Positions 24,923 to 37,231 of a stretch of 64,000 bases of DNA are shown piece after piece. Each line of letters opens with the position of its first letter. Positions within the stretch are counted from its first letter, which is position 1. A program made the position numbers and the translations under genes. This DNA is from Paracyclopina nana (taxonomy: Eukaryota > Arthropoda > Copepoda > Cyclopoida > Cyclopettidae). Under the pieces are notes generated by a model. The model had not been told where the DNA came from, made no database searches, and was given only the letters and a program-made list of their open reading frames with translations. Location of the stretch: assembly GCA_019096065.1 (NCBI GenBank), contig JAGUCH010000002.1, positions 1,252,501 to 1,316,500 of the forward strand. The letters are read 5' to 3'.

Positions 24923-25537
24923 AAGTCACCCATAATTTCGGGAAAGCACCGAGTGACGTCAAAATGCTGGTGGGTGTTTTTTTCATGCTGGTGTGCTGTA
25001 CGTGTGATTAGTGATGCATTTTCACGGAAATTATCGCCGAAGCGGCTGACACGAAATTCAGCGTGACCAGTTTACTCCATATAGTATACTATACTCTATA
25101 ATAATCGAGGAGTGCATTAAAGCGTTGCTGCTGCTCATGGTCAAGCTGCTTCTTTTTTTACCGCGTTGATTTTTGCCGCGTCACCTCGCTCCTCGAAAAA
25201 TCCAAGCCACTGTAATTTTCAGAGTCTTCAAAATGGCCCCATTTTTTGGACATGATTGAGGCAACAACACTCGCGAGACCTCCCTTGACTTCTTAACTAA
25301 TTTTTGCTTGCCCCCCAAAAGAACGAAGCCGTTATAGACAATAAAGAGGGAGATTTTTATTATGGGCGATTGGGAATTAATCAACTTGAGCTGCATTCGC
25401 TGCATGGCGCCTTTTAGAGCGGGCCATAAAACGATCATGTTTCGAGGCTCAATCATGTCATCACTTTCGTCAGCTGCTCCTCTTGATTCGATCACAAAAA
25501 AACTTGTTTGGGCCAAAAAGGAAAAAAAAAATGGTTT

Positions 25538-25850
25538 GTTTGGCTATTTATCAATTTGAGCTTGATAACGCTGAATCCGGAAAACTAGGCCTAAAGTCTG
25601 ATCCATAAAAAATCAACAAAATTTACAAGAATTCAATAGTTTGGCTATTTATTAATTTTAATTAGATAACGTAGAATCCAGAAAATTAGACCTAAAGGCT
25701 GATCCATAAAAAAAAAACAAACTTCGCAAGAATTCAATACTTTGGCTATTTATCAATTTAAACTAGATAACAGTAGAATCCGAAAAATTAGACCTAAAGT
25801 CTGATCCATACAAAAAATAAACATCGAGGAAATTAGGCCTAAAGTCTGAT
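25538..25850. repeat. ~100-bp tandem repeat, three copies plus a fragment
   Basis: Each copy contains TTTGGCTATTTAT, GATAACG, AGAATCC and CCTAAAGTCTGATCCATA, with starts near 25538, 25639 and 25739. A truncated fourth copy ends near 25850. Confidence 0.8.
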
Positions 25851-26879
25851 CTATATAAGATCAAATTGCAGGAATATGAGAAAGATTTTTGGAATTCGCA
25901 GCTCAAAACTCCACAAATGTTGCTTGAAGTCTGTTTATTCAAAAATAATTGAATATGAAATCAGAAATCAGTAGAATTAAGCCAGTGTTTAGTTCAAAAA
26001 GGACAGGTGGTTTTTTTTTGGCATCACCCTTTATGCTTATGAAAAGTGCATTTTTATCACTTCCAGCCAATTAGAGATATCTCCACAAAGAAATCAATTT
26101 CATTTGTTGCCATTTTAGTCTCTTTGTGCTATTTTGAGTCAGAAAAAAGCAGCATGTGGCCATTGAGCTAGTTTGGCCAAATGGTTTAATTTCTTAATTT
26201 CCTCGCTGTGAGCTTCCTGGTTTTTTCCACTTTGGTCCTCTCGGTTTTGGGGCGAAATTACCTCATTAAGGCTCACATGTGACCACACAATAATTACCCC
26301 CAGCAGTTCTCCCAACAAGTTGTGATGCGAAATTACTTCATAGAGAGCAAACGAGACTTTGATTTATGAAGTAAAATCATGCGCGCGGCTTTTATCAAAA
26401 AGGGCAACAAGGAAAAAAAAAGTCAATTACCGATCTGCGTGGATCGGGTCAAAAAGTGGCAAAAAATGTCGAGCAATTTCCAGCTACTACTCGAACTTCC
26501 TCTCGTCAAGCCGAGAGCACACTGGGGTAAACTGCCCTTCAAAACGTCGCAAAAACTATATTTTTTAAGTTAGGCATGAGAGTGATTATAGTAGTGTTTT
26601 TTTTTATGTGCTCGGCAGTGGATTTTTGGGAAGGGGGTTTTGCGGTGGTTTTTCCCAGTGTGATGTGGGTATATGGGTCAGTATGCCCTCAAGGAGATGA
26701 CTTTGCCCCATTGTGGTGCAATAGACATGAATTGCTTTGGTGGACCTCGGTCATCTATACACCAAGTGCAGCTCTAAATTGCATTTCAAGGATGCATCAT
26801 TACGCACAAAAATAACCGTAATACTTCTAAAAATTAACTAAAGGCGGCGTTCAGCTGTAGACCATTCTCGGTATTACAA
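25851..26879. other. Intergenic, no gene recognised
   Basis: A 79-aa ORF at 26576-26815 begins with a hydrophobic segment (MRVIIVVFFFMCSAVDFW) but shows nothing recognisable after it. I see no splice partners, so I do not annotate it as a gene. Confidence 0.45.
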
Positions 26880-27800
26880 AAATACTACAAATGAGAAAAA
26901 CAAGTCAAAATTGCTTTGATGAGCAATCAGATTTAATGTTGCTGCTCGTTCAAGCCAATTTTGGCCCAAAAATGTGAAGAAATCAATTGAATTTGCTGTT
27001 TTTTATTTACTATTATGGCGAATTAGTGCTTTTTATGTGCAAGGCGGACTTGGCCTAATGCTCGATATTTGGCCAAATATCGATGGTAAAAACCAGTTAA
27101 AATTGCTTGTAAGCGCAAAAGCGTTTAATCTCAATCCTCATTCAAGCCATTTTAGGCCCGAAAATGTGAAGAAATCAATTGATATTGGCTTGAATATGCT
27201 GTTTTTTTATAAAATATTATGGCGAATTAGTGCTTTTTATGTGCAAGGCAAACTTGGCCTAATGCTCGATATTTGGCCTAATCTCAATGGTAAAAACCAG
27301 TCAAAATTGCTTAAAAGCGTTTAATGTCAATCCTCGTTTAAGCCATTTTAGGCCCGAAATTGTGAAGAAATCAATTAATACAGGCTTTGAATTGGCTGTT
27401 TTTTATAAAATATTATGGCGAATTAGTGCTTTTTATGTGCAAGGCGAACTTGGCCTAATGCTCGATATTTGGCCCAATCTCAATGGTAAAAACCAGTCAA
27501 AATTGCGTAAAAGCGTTTAATGTCAATCCTCGTTTAAGCCATATTAGGCCGGAAATTGTGAAGAAATCAATTGATGTTGGCTTGAATATGCTGTTTTTTA
27601 TAAACTATTATGGCAAAATATTGCTTTATATATGCAAGGCAGACTTGGCCTAATGCTCGATATTTGGCCAAATATCGATGGCAAAAACCAACCAAAATTG
27701 CTTGAAAGTGCAAAAGCATTTAATGAAACTCCTCATTCAAGCCATTTTAGGCCCGAAAATGCCAAGAAATCAACTGATATTGGCTTGAATATGCTGTTTT
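26880..27800. repeat. ~200-bp tandem array of the interspersed repeat, 4-5 copies
   Basis: The phrase GAATTAGTGCTTTTTATGTG recurs at about 27020, 27224 and 27420, with a variant near 27614. Period varies from 194 to 204 bp. Each unit also has CTTGGCCTAATGCTCGATAT and GGTAAAAACCAGTCAAAATT. ORFs of 77-116 aa inside it are products of the repetition. Confidence 0.88.
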
Positions 27801-28379
27801 AGCGTTATTATTTGCCTTCGCAAAACTTTTTGTTTTGGCCCCATTTTCAAATGGAAAAATGAATCTTCAAATGAAAACATCAGCATGACAAATGTTGCCT
27901 TAGATGAGCGGGGCCAAAGGTCATACGTACATAGTTTAAGGCGAATGTTTGCGGTTTTGTGTCTGCTGAGCATGCAAAGTGGACGAAAATGAAGTCATGA
28001 ACAAAAGATCCGTTCATGATCTTGGGTGGCCTGATAATTAACCCCAAATCGCACTGAAGCTACTTCACCAATTTTATGGAAGGTCAGGACACAATGTGAG
28101 CTCTACAAAAAAGGTGCTTACCTCTTTTTTAATGTCTTCAGGTCTTCCCGAGCGCGAGAGTTGTTATAAGGTGGGAAAAAAGGACGGCCGCAAAGAGATG
28201 TTTCCTCGAGAATGGTCAACCGGCGACTGAGCGCGCAATTGCGGATGAGCGGCTTCCAAAAGCGCAAAAGCGAGTGAAAGACCCATCAAGTAGTAGCCTA
28301 ATGTGGTTCCAATCCAAGGTGGATTGAAAGGAAGGTGCGCCCTAATTAGAATAGAAGCCCTGTTGTTCACCTACTCCAG
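27801..28379. other. Intergenic, no gene recognised
   Basis: There are short ORFs only, with no domain text and no array. Confidence 0.45.
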
Positions 28380-28790
28380 TATGAGTGATGTGTTGGAAAA
28401 CAGCAAATTCCAGCCATATTCTATAGATTTGTCCACATTTTTTGGCCAAAGTCGGCGCAAAGGTGAAGCTACGGATAATCTTATTGAGCTTTCAAGCAAT
28501 TTTGACTTATGTTTCGCATCGATGTTTAGCCAAAATGTCGACCATACTATGCAGCTGAAATTGCATCTTTGGTCATGAAACAGCGATGTTTTGGCTAAAT
28601 ATTGCGAGAAAATAGCAGATTCAAGCCGATTTGTAATGATTTCTCCACATTTGTTGGCCAAAAATGGCTTGGCTGCGGAGGAACAGGAAATCTTATTGCG
28701 CTTGCAAGCAATTTCGACTTGTTTGTTCACATCAAAATTTTGCCAAAAACCCATGAAATTTTTTTAGATTCGCTAAAAAGCTTATTTTTC
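28380..28790. repeat. Diverged copies of the interspersed repeat
   Basis: Two head-to-tail diverged copies carry words such as TTCCAGCCATATT, TTTGTCCACATTTTTTGGCC and GAGCTTTCAAGCAATTTTGA. The second copy repeats these as TTCAAGCCGATTT, TTCTCCACATTTGTTGGCC and GCGCTTGCAAGCAATTTCGA. Confidence 0.65.
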
Positions 28791-30323
28791 ATAAGCTATT
28801 CATGACATCATAGAAAGAAGCCAATTTTACAATTTTTTCCTCTTCAACAGGCGGGAAAATGATTCGAAATACTGTAGAAATTATTAAGGCTCCAAACTAA
28901 AGTTTTTCACTTACCTTTTTCAAAAAAAATTCAGTAATATTCAAAAACTATTTAAAACGCCCTAAAAAGCTCAACTCGCCTCTCAGCTCAACTGGTCAAG
29001 CACATTTATAAAAGCAAAGCTAGAAACTACATTAAAATGATTTTTTTGTAATTTTTTGGTTTCGAGCATTTTAGCATCAATTTACGTAGAGTGACCTGAT
29101 TTTGAAGGGTCTTGATTGACCAACTCTTGGGCGGTCTCTTGGACTCTCTCGCTTCGCTCGCCCGAGGCCGAATGTTACAAACCGCGAGATTACAGCAGTG
29201 ACTTTGACTTCCACCGAAGCGAATCTCGACGCAGACGACAAATTTCGGGTTTATTGATCCATCAAAAATCCTTTTATGACTTCATCGTATATTGGAGCCT
29301 CCAATGGGAATTTCGGCTTCAATATCAATTTTTGTGCCTGCAAGCAAAAATGACATGTCTGAAAATTATGAAAATGCTCATCCCAATGATGATGATGATG
29401 ATGACACTTGTTGCTGATAAACTGGGAGCTATGATTAACATCGATTCACATCTAGGGCAATTTTCAGCTTATCCATCACAGGCGAAATTAGGTGTTGAAA
29501 TCTTGCAAAAAAGACCAATATGAAATGAGTTTCTTTGGCCATTTCCCCATTTTTTTCGATTGCGAAACTTTAGTTTAAGGCCCTTTTCACCTGCAAAATA
29601 ACGCGCGAAATTATGATGAAATTTGCAAATATATGGTATTTGAAATATCATTTTTCAGATTTTGACTTCGGAATCAATCTATTGGTACCAAAAGCCATCC
29701 TACACCAATAAAAAAATTCTCAGTTTCTCAGTATTTCTCTCCAATATTTTGCCAAAATAACGGCCATAATAAGCAGGTGAACAGGCCCTAAATATCAATA
29801 TAATTTGAATTATTTTCCATTCAGATATTTTGGCTAATTTATGTTTTTTTTAAGCAGCTGAATGGAGCTTAAAATAGTAAGGCGAGTTTTGGCCATTTTT
29901 TAAGCCCCTCCCACTGACGTTACTTACTTAGAAAAATTACTGCTAATGTCAGCTGCTTTTCGATGGAATTGCTCGTGTCCCCAAATGTCTTATAATAGAC
30001 ATGGCCTCTAATAATGACTCCAAAATTGCCGTTGTTCTGTGTCATCATGGCCCTGGGTGCAATTCATGAATTTTTGAGAAAATCTTTTGTTTGCACCTGA
30101 AAAAACAGCTTTTGTTGCCCAATTTCGTGACACATTCCATAACACTTTCCAAATCTATTGAGTCATTTGCGGTGAACAATGCTTGTTGCTACTACTGTCA
30201 TTACAAAATCATTTCAATTTGATGGCCCAGTTTGCCAAAATGTGGGGAAAGAAACAAAAGTCCTTTGATCTTCGCTCTGCCAGAAATGTAAGCCTTTGCT
30301 GAAGTAAAAAGTACACAATTTAT
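28791..30323. other. Intergenic, no gene recognised
   Basis: A 135-aa ORF at 29116-29523 contains a run of Met from (ATG)n repeats and has no domain-like text. The upstream region of the SLC22-like gene lies at the right end. Confidence 0.45.
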
Positions 30324-33300
30324 TTGAATAAATTTCTCCATCAAAAGTTGAAAAAGAATGGTGACATTGAGCTCTCAGTCATTTGCTACCCTGAAAGCAA
30401 TGAGGAGAAAAAGGCAGCCAGTACAAAGGATTCACTCACAAGTATCATTGGAGAATTTGGCCTTTACCAAACTGTTTGGTGTCTCTTGCTGGCCTTGACT
30501 GGACTTTCGCAAGGTTGGCTTAATTTGTCCAATAAATTCTTAACAACTCAGGTAAGCAGTCAAACCACAGTCTTTGCAAGTTAAAAACCTGTGGTATACG
30601 TTTTAGGTCAAGCTGCGCATGCGCGAAGGTTTGTTTACAGTGCGCGCGTCATGGCGCGGCACGCCGTGCGTACTGTGCTAATATAGTAAGCAATTCTTGC
30701 AAATTCAAGAAAATACTCTTAAAAATGTTTGAGGATAATCTACTGCTATACAGTAAGTCGAATTTGGTCCAAAAAATAAGAAGAACGGGACTTTTCTGCG
30801 CATGCGCGGTGATTTGTTTACATTTTTCAGTGCGCCTGCCACGGCGCGGCACGCCGCGTTCAATGAGCCAGCGGGCGCTAAAGCAACTTTTACTTAGGTT
30901 GATTATTGGTGTGGCAAACCCATGAATTTGAATATAACAACTGAAGAGTGGCTGAATTTGTCCGCTCCCTTGTTGGAGTCTGGGGACTTTGACAAATGCC
31001 ACATTTTTGACATTGATTATGATCTCGAGACCTCGAGACCCGATGAAGAGACAACCCCAGTCAAAAAATGCACTTCTTGGGACTATGACACTACCTATTA
31101 TGAGGTATAATTGATACAGCTTGGCGGTGGGCCATTAATTAACCCAAAATAGCCCATTTAGAATACAGTGAGGCAAAGATGGGACTTGGTGTGTGACAAC
31201 GAGCTCAACTTCTCCACCTATGCAAACTCTGCTTATTTTGCTGGCACCATGGTGATTATCAGCACAAAAATTAGTAATACTAAAAATTGACTCCATTTTC
31301 ATTGGCGAAGGTTGGCATCTTCTCTCTGGGACTCATTGCTGACTGGTTTGGCAGGAAAATTGGCTACCAAATTTTTGTCATTGGGAGTCTGGTATTTAGT
31401 GTAGCCTCATATTTTGTGGATAACCCTTTTGCATGGCTGGCAATACGGTTTTTCTGCGGGGCTACTTATTTAGCTATGAATACAGCTGCCAATGTTTGGC
31501 GGGTACGTATAAGCTTGTTTTTGTGTAGCCGAGCGGAGCGGAAGCGGAGCGGAGCTTCACATTTGGCGTACTTTTTTCAGACCGAGATTACGAGCGGGAT
31601 TTGGCGATCCAGGACTCAGCATTGGTTCCACGAAGGATCTCTTCAAGTCTCTCAATTGACATTGGGAGGCCTGGTGTATTTAATCCATGGTTTGGGCCAA
31701 AAAGATATTTTTTAAAACATATTCCAAAAAATGATTTTTTTCGTTTTTTGCAGATATGAAAAACTTGGAAGTTGTGCTGATTGTGGCCATTGTGCCCATT
31801 CTCATGTTGTCCTTTTTCATGCATGAATCGCCAAGATGGCTGCTCACCCAGGGCAAAACTGAGGAGGCCAAATCCGTTATAAAAACCATTTTGAAATGGA
31901 ACCAAAAGCCGGCGTCGAATCTGGACCTCGTTCAGCCTCTGGAGAAAACGACCAAGAAGGCAAACCTCTTCCAAATCCTCAAGCACAGAGGAATGAGGAG
32001 GAATCTGATGGTTTTAGCCATCAGTTGGTTTGCCACATCGATGGGCTTCTACGGATTAACCTTTAATACTCCCACTTTTGATTGGAATGTCTACCTAGTC
32101 TTTGTTTTCCCCTCGTTTGTCAACCTCCCCATCAGCTTTTTGATGCCCACATTTGAAAATAAGTAAGTACTATTTTTTTAGCTTTTTTTTAAAAAAAAAT
32201 ACCTATTGATGTGAAAAAACCAGTCAAAATTGCTGGCATGAGCAATAGGATTATTCATTAAAATTCAATTAAGCCAATTTGAGTCAAAAAACGCGAGATA
32301 ATGAGAAGAAATTGGCTTGAATTTGCGGTTTTCCGGAATTTCAAATTTCGCAATTTATGCAGTAGGAAATCTGGGCCTTGTTATACTGATGTGAAAAGCA
32401 AGCCCAAAATGCATGAAAGTTCAATATTTGAATTTTGACATTTCATAGAAATTACCAAGTCATAATGGGTTACAAGTACAATATGATTTTTTATGAATTC
32501 ACAGCTGAGTCAATTTTGGCCAAGCAATGTGGAAAAATCGATGGAGATTGGCTTGAAGCTGCAGTTCTAGTTGAATTGGGCCTAATTGACTGGTAATGAG
32601 TTTGTTTACATTACTTTCAGGCTGGGCCGAAAGGTGATGTTATTTGGGTCTCAATTTGTCGCGGGCTCTGCACTTTTGGCCACAACTCTGATTCCAGATG
32701 GCAAATTCGCTCATAATTGGCCCATTGTGGCGCTTTGCTGGATAGGCACCATTGCTTGTGCCACGTCCTTCGGCACAAATTACACCATCACCAAGGAGCT
32801 TTTTCCTACACCAGTGAGGTGAGGAAGCTAATGCGGCGTTCATCTACAAAGCATACCTAAGCATAATTTAGCCCATTTTGGCAACTGAACAGCAAATCTG
32901 AAAGAATTCAGGCAATATAACATCAATAAATGGATTTGATTTACCCCAAATGTTCAGCCAAAAAAATTAGCAAGGACAATTTTAAAATTTCGTCAAATGG
33001 CAGCACTCCCACTGAAATCAAAATACACTTATTTGAATACTAATTTGCAACATATGAACAATTTTAGAAATTATCCATTTATATCATATAATATATTCTG
33101 CCAATTTATATCATGGATATTTTTCATAAGATGAATTGAAAAGTTGAATTTTTTTAATTTGTGAAACTCAGAACTAGACTCTTTAAGCAGGAATTCAAGA
33201 AATCAATTTAAGGTTCAAGACAGACTTGGAAAACAAATTATGTCAAAAGCACAAAAATATTTGAAAAGACGAAAACTAAAAGATCCTCAGATAATATTTA

Positions 33301-33643
33301 ATAATAATGTAATGCAGATGAACGCCGCCCAAGATACATCAATAATTATTAACTAACAAATGATTGATGTTATTTAAATTGAAGAACAACAGCACTGACA
33401 ACGTCTTCCATGTTTGCTCGCGTTGGCTCCATACTATCACCATTTGTGGCTCTGTTATCCGACATTTCTCCAGTGTTGAGTTTGGCAGTGTACGGCTCAT
33501 TCCTGATTCTGGGTGCAATGGCCAGCATTTTTGTCTGGCCCGAAACGAAGCATCACAAAATGACTGAATCCATCGAGGAATGCGAAGAGTTGGCAACAAC
33601 CAAAAACACGTGGCTAATCTGTACTAAAATGTGCTGTAAATAA
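30324..33643 (+). CDS. SLC22-type organic ion transporter (major facilitator superfamily)
   Basis: SLC22 proteins are plasma-membrane transporters of organic cations, anions or carnitine. Eight exons join in frame to about 563 aa: 30324-30551, 30898-31104, 31162-31251, 31311-31502, 31581-31689, 31754-32162, 32621-32818 and 33385-33643. Order of features: a cytosolic N terminus with helix 1 (YQTVWCLLLALTGLSQGW), then a large Cys-containing extracellular loop with N-glycosylation sites (NITTEEW) and the family-type phrase VRQRWDLVCDNELN. The MFS signature is GLIADWFGRKIG. Next come EITSGIWRSRTQH, HESPRWLLTQGK (the SLC22 PESPRW site), KLGRKVM and TKELFPTPVRTTAL, ending VWPETK. Substrate is unknown. 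One intron carries an interspersed repeat. Confidence 0.9.
30612..30860. repeat. CG-rich word repeated twice in SLC22-like intron 1
   Basis: GCGCATGCGCG, then GTTTGTTTACA, a short gap and GGCGCGGCACGCCG occur at 30615-30665 and again at 30798-30856. The surrounding DNA is AT-rich. Confidence 0.7.
32205..32600. repeat. Interspersed repeat copy inside an SLC22-like intron
   Basis: Text such as AACCAGTCAAAATTGCTGGC, TCAATTAAGCCAATTTGAGTC and GGAAAAATCGATGGAGATTG matches the family seen at 21.4-22.1 and 26.9-27.8 kb. Confidence 0.65.
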
Positions 33644-34017
33644 AAACAATAGCACAATAACAGGCAACTTTCCACCCCAAAAAAAGCGTTTTTTTCCTAA
33701 GTATCCAGATCATTTTACAAATGTGTATTTTAAACCTGATCACGCAACCTTGCTTGGAAATTCCTAGAGAAAGCTCAGAAAAAAGCCTTTATTTCACCTG
33801 CTCAATTGCACACTGGGGAAAACTGCCAAAAAAAGCACTGCTCTAATTCAAATCATGAAAATTGGAATTTTCCCCAGTGAGTTAAGTGTGCCAAAGATTA
33901 AGGGATTTTGAAGTGAATTTTGGCACCAATGTGAGCTTTTTGGCAATCACTCAAATTACTGAGGTGATCCAAACATGTGCTACTTCTTGCAGTTTGTTTC
34001 AATGCTGCAAGCACAAG

Positions 34018-36534
34018 ATGGCCAAAAACGAGCAAAATAATGTGGCTAAAAACTACAAAATGGTGGCAACTCCGAACCATGGGAGAATCATGGTGGCAGC
34101 AACGCTCATCAAGTGCCAAGAGAAAATCATCACTGATGAAGCGCCAGTTGTGGCGCCAATTCTCTTCAGTGGACAAGTCAATTTTCAGCCAGGATTCTTT
34201 TGCATTCACTGCTTCAAAAACTGCATGGGAAACAAGAAATGCCCCAAGTGCAGATTGCCCATTTGTGAAAAGGCTTGTGCAAAGTCAAAAACTCATTTGG
34301 CCGATTGTCCAGTTCTGAGAGACTTGTTTGATGATGAGGAAGACCCGGAAAGGTTTTACCTAAAATATTTCTTCTCTAGTCACTTTTCAAGTCAACTTTC
34401 AAGTCAACTTTCAAGTCCCTTTTGAGAGTCCCTTGTAGGAGTCACTTTTCAAGTCACATCATTTTTGAAAGTCGCTTTTAAATCGATTTCCAAAGTCACT
34501 TTTGGGAGTCACTTGTGGGAGTCACTTACCCAAGTCAGTTTTGGGAATCACTTTTCTAGTCACTTATGAAAGTGACTTCTGAGAGTCACTTTTGAGAGTC
34601 ACTTTTGAGAGTCACTTTTGAGAGTCACTTTTGAGAGTCACTTTTGAGTCACTTTTGAGAGTCACTTTTGAGAGTCACTTTTGAGAGTCACTTTTGAGAG
34701 TCACTTTTGAGAGTCACTTTTGAGAGTCACTTTTTGAATCACTTTTGGGAGTCACTTTCCCAAGTCAGTTTTGGGAATCACTTTTCTAGTCACTTTTGAA
34801 AGTCACTTTTGAGAGTCACTTTTTGAATCACTTTTGGGAGTCACTTTAAAAAGTAACTTTTCAAATCACTTTTGAAAGTCACTTTTCATGTAACTCCACT
34901 TTTGGGAGTCACTTTTTAAATCACTTTTCAAACTCACTTTTGGGAGTCACTTTTAAAAGTGACCTTTGAAATTCACTGTAGGGAGTTGCTTTTGAAAATC
35001 ACTTTTCAAGTCACTCTTCAAGTCACTTCACTTTTGAAAGTTGCTTTTTAAATCACTTTTAAAAGTTACTTATGGGAGTCACTTTTGGGAATCACTTTTC
35101 AAGTCACTTCACGTATAGAAGTCGATTTTCGAGTCACTTTTGTAAGTCACTAATTTAAGTCACTCTTCAAGTTTTAACATAAAATTCTCAGTTATAAGAT
35201 AATCAGAAAAATCATTTAGGAAAAACCAACCTGAAACCATAGAGGAGAGATTTCAACACCTGATGCTGGCTGCCTCTTGCATTTCAGCCTTGAGATTCAT
35301 CAGGCTGAAGAGGAGCAAGAAATCGGTTGGCTTCCTGGCTAATTCCAGAAATCCTGACATTCCACTGCCATCCTGGGAAACTGACATCATTGACATGCTG
35401 ACTGGCTGCTTCATTGATGGCAAAGCTAATCCCATCCTTGAGCAGGAAGTCATTGAAGCATTGGGAGTTTGGGCCACAAATGGAGTCAAAGTTCAAAGAT
35501 CCTCAGCTTACATGCCATGTGTGGTTCTTTTCCCTGAATTCTGCCTGTTCAATCATAGGTGCAATCCAAAAGCCATGTATGTGCCTTATTTTGGTGAGAA
35601 AAGCTTCCTCATTGAAGCCAGAGCTCAAGTGGACATTCAACCAGGGGAAGAAATCACCATAAGGTTTAAATCTGCCAAAAAAGGCCACCAGAGGGTGCTT
35701 TAACCAACTAAAAAATATTATCAATAGGTACACTGATGCATTGTCTACCAATTGGGAGAGGAGGAAAGCTTGCATAGAAAAGTGGAATTTTTCTTGTAAA
35801 TGTGAGAGATGTGAGGACATGACTGAATTTGGCACTTTTACCAGTGGAGTTGTCTGCTGTCAGTGTGAGACTGGCACATTGCTCATTGACAGCCTTGACA
35901 AAAATTGGACTTGCTTCAATTGCAAGGCTACCAGCAGCCACAGTGAAATTTGGTTCTCCCTGCTGGATCCTCTGCACAGGAGTAAATCTGATTGTATTTC
36001 ACAAAAAGCTGATGATTCCATCATTGAGCAGTGGATTTGGACTGCTCAAAAAATGCTGCATCCCAATCATGTCTGGATACTGGATATGGAATACAGATTG
36101 CTCTTTATGTATGCCAAAAAGCTGAAATGCATGAAGAAGGGCAAAAAGCCATTTCAGCTGAGGATGATTCATGTGGGCTTGCATTTATTGGAAGTGAGTG
36201 GTGATGTGGCACTTTTGGCCCATTTTTGGCCACTTTCTGGCCTGGATGTCTGGCCTGGTTTAACTAGTTGGGGGAAATTCAAATTTCTGCTTTTTAGGTG
36301 CTGGGGAAAATTGATGAGGGTCCCACAAGGTGGAGAGGCATGGTTTTGCAAGAAATGGTGTCTCCTTGGATGGAATTGGCAAAGCATGACAAAGCCTTTG
36401 GAATCATTGACAGCTACCAATTCAAGAGGAAAGTGATTCTGGCCATGTTGCATGCTCAAAACGCGGTTGAATGCCTCAAGTTTGACCCCAAAAATGCCAA
36501 CATGAATCTAGAGAATTTCTCTCTGCACAGTTGA
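34018..36534 (+). CDS. SMYD-type SET and MYND domain protein (SmydA-like)
   Basis: These are putative protein-lysine methyltransferases; the arthropod SmydA branch is divergent. Exons 34018-34352, 35220-35663, 35728-36193 and 36298-36534 join in frame to about 493 aa. The MYND zinc finger (CIHCFKNCMGNKKCPKCRLP, then ICEKAC and HLADCPVL) lies between the N-terminal and main SET parts, as in the family. The SET core has FNHRCNPKAMYV (NHSC-like site) and GEEITIRYTD. The post-SET cysteines are CKCERCED, followed by paired CC-x2-C sites. NHSC is changed to NHRC. The 34353-35219 intron consists almost wholly of a minisatellite. The start at 34018 is likely but not certain. A polyadenylation signal lies at 36562. 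Confidence 0.88.
34375..35165. repeat. 13-bp minisatellite filling a SMYD-like intron
   Basis: Dozens of copies of AGTCACTTTTGAG occur. They are near-perfect between about 34575 and 34730 and increasingly diverged toward both edges (AAATCACTTTTGGG, CAAGTCACTTTT). The array occupies nearly the whole 867-bp intron. Confidence 0.93.
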
Positions 36535-36561
36535 ACCATAACCACATGAAATTCATGCAGT

Positions 36562-36567
36562 AATAAA
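36562..36567 (+). terminator. Polyadenylation signal AATAAA of the SMYD-like gene
   Basis: AATAAA lies 28 nt after the stop codon at 36534, a normal position for a compact genome. Confidence 0.6.
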
Positions 36568-36569
36568 AC

Positions 36570-37231
36570 AATACTTGAAAGGTTGAGTGAGTTAATTTAC
36601 AAAACTTGAGGAGAAATGCTCTAAATGAAAAAATGAGCAGATGCTCAATGGAAACCTTTTTTTGTCATCTTCCAATTCTTTACTTTGATTTTTCCCAATA
36701 ATTCCAAAAGAAAGTAGAGGTGTGGAAATTGGCCATGGGCAAAATCTGGTTTTGATATCGATTAATGTAATGTTCATGGTATATCCATTTGTTTGACAAA
36801 ATCAATTTACCACAAAATATTGCAGCTCCTCAAAAACGATTACTTTACTTTTTCAAGGAAAAAATAATAAATTAAATAATTTCCCATATTAAAGAATATA
36901 TCTATAAAAACTATCCAATTTACAAGTTCTTGATAGACATTTAGTTCAATACACTTCACAATTAAAAATTGCTATGAAATGAAAAAACATATATTTTTTC
37001 TTGTTTGAAGCATCAGCAATTAAAAGTAACATGCTAATTACTCCCTTTTTGAGGCTTCGTTACTATGAGAAAGTTGCTTGACAAAGGACAATAATTTCCA
37101 AGCTGATGATGTCCCACTGCGCAACATTCATCAATTGCGGTTTTTCACTTGCACTTTTCGTGAATTCATCTTCTTGATTGAAAGGATTCAGTTTCACCTG
37201 GGACTTCAATCTTGACAGTCGACACATTATC
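36570..37231. other. Intergenic, AT-rich, nothing recognised
   Basis: There are only short ORFs without recognisable content. The right end is the promoter region of the small secreted protein gene. Confidence 0.5.

Noticed and set aside
26576..26815. 79-aa ORF starting with a signal-like segment
   Set aside because: Hydrophobic starts are common in AT-rich DNA. Nothing after it looks like a mature protein family.
26974..27520. ORFs of 116 and 77 aa with repeated 'LWRISAFYVQG' text
   Set aside because: They are translations of a tandem non-coding repeat. The frame is lost in neighbouring copies.
29116..29523. 135-aa ORF
   Set aside because: It has a low-complexity Met run from (ATG)n and no domain, splice partner or signal peptide.
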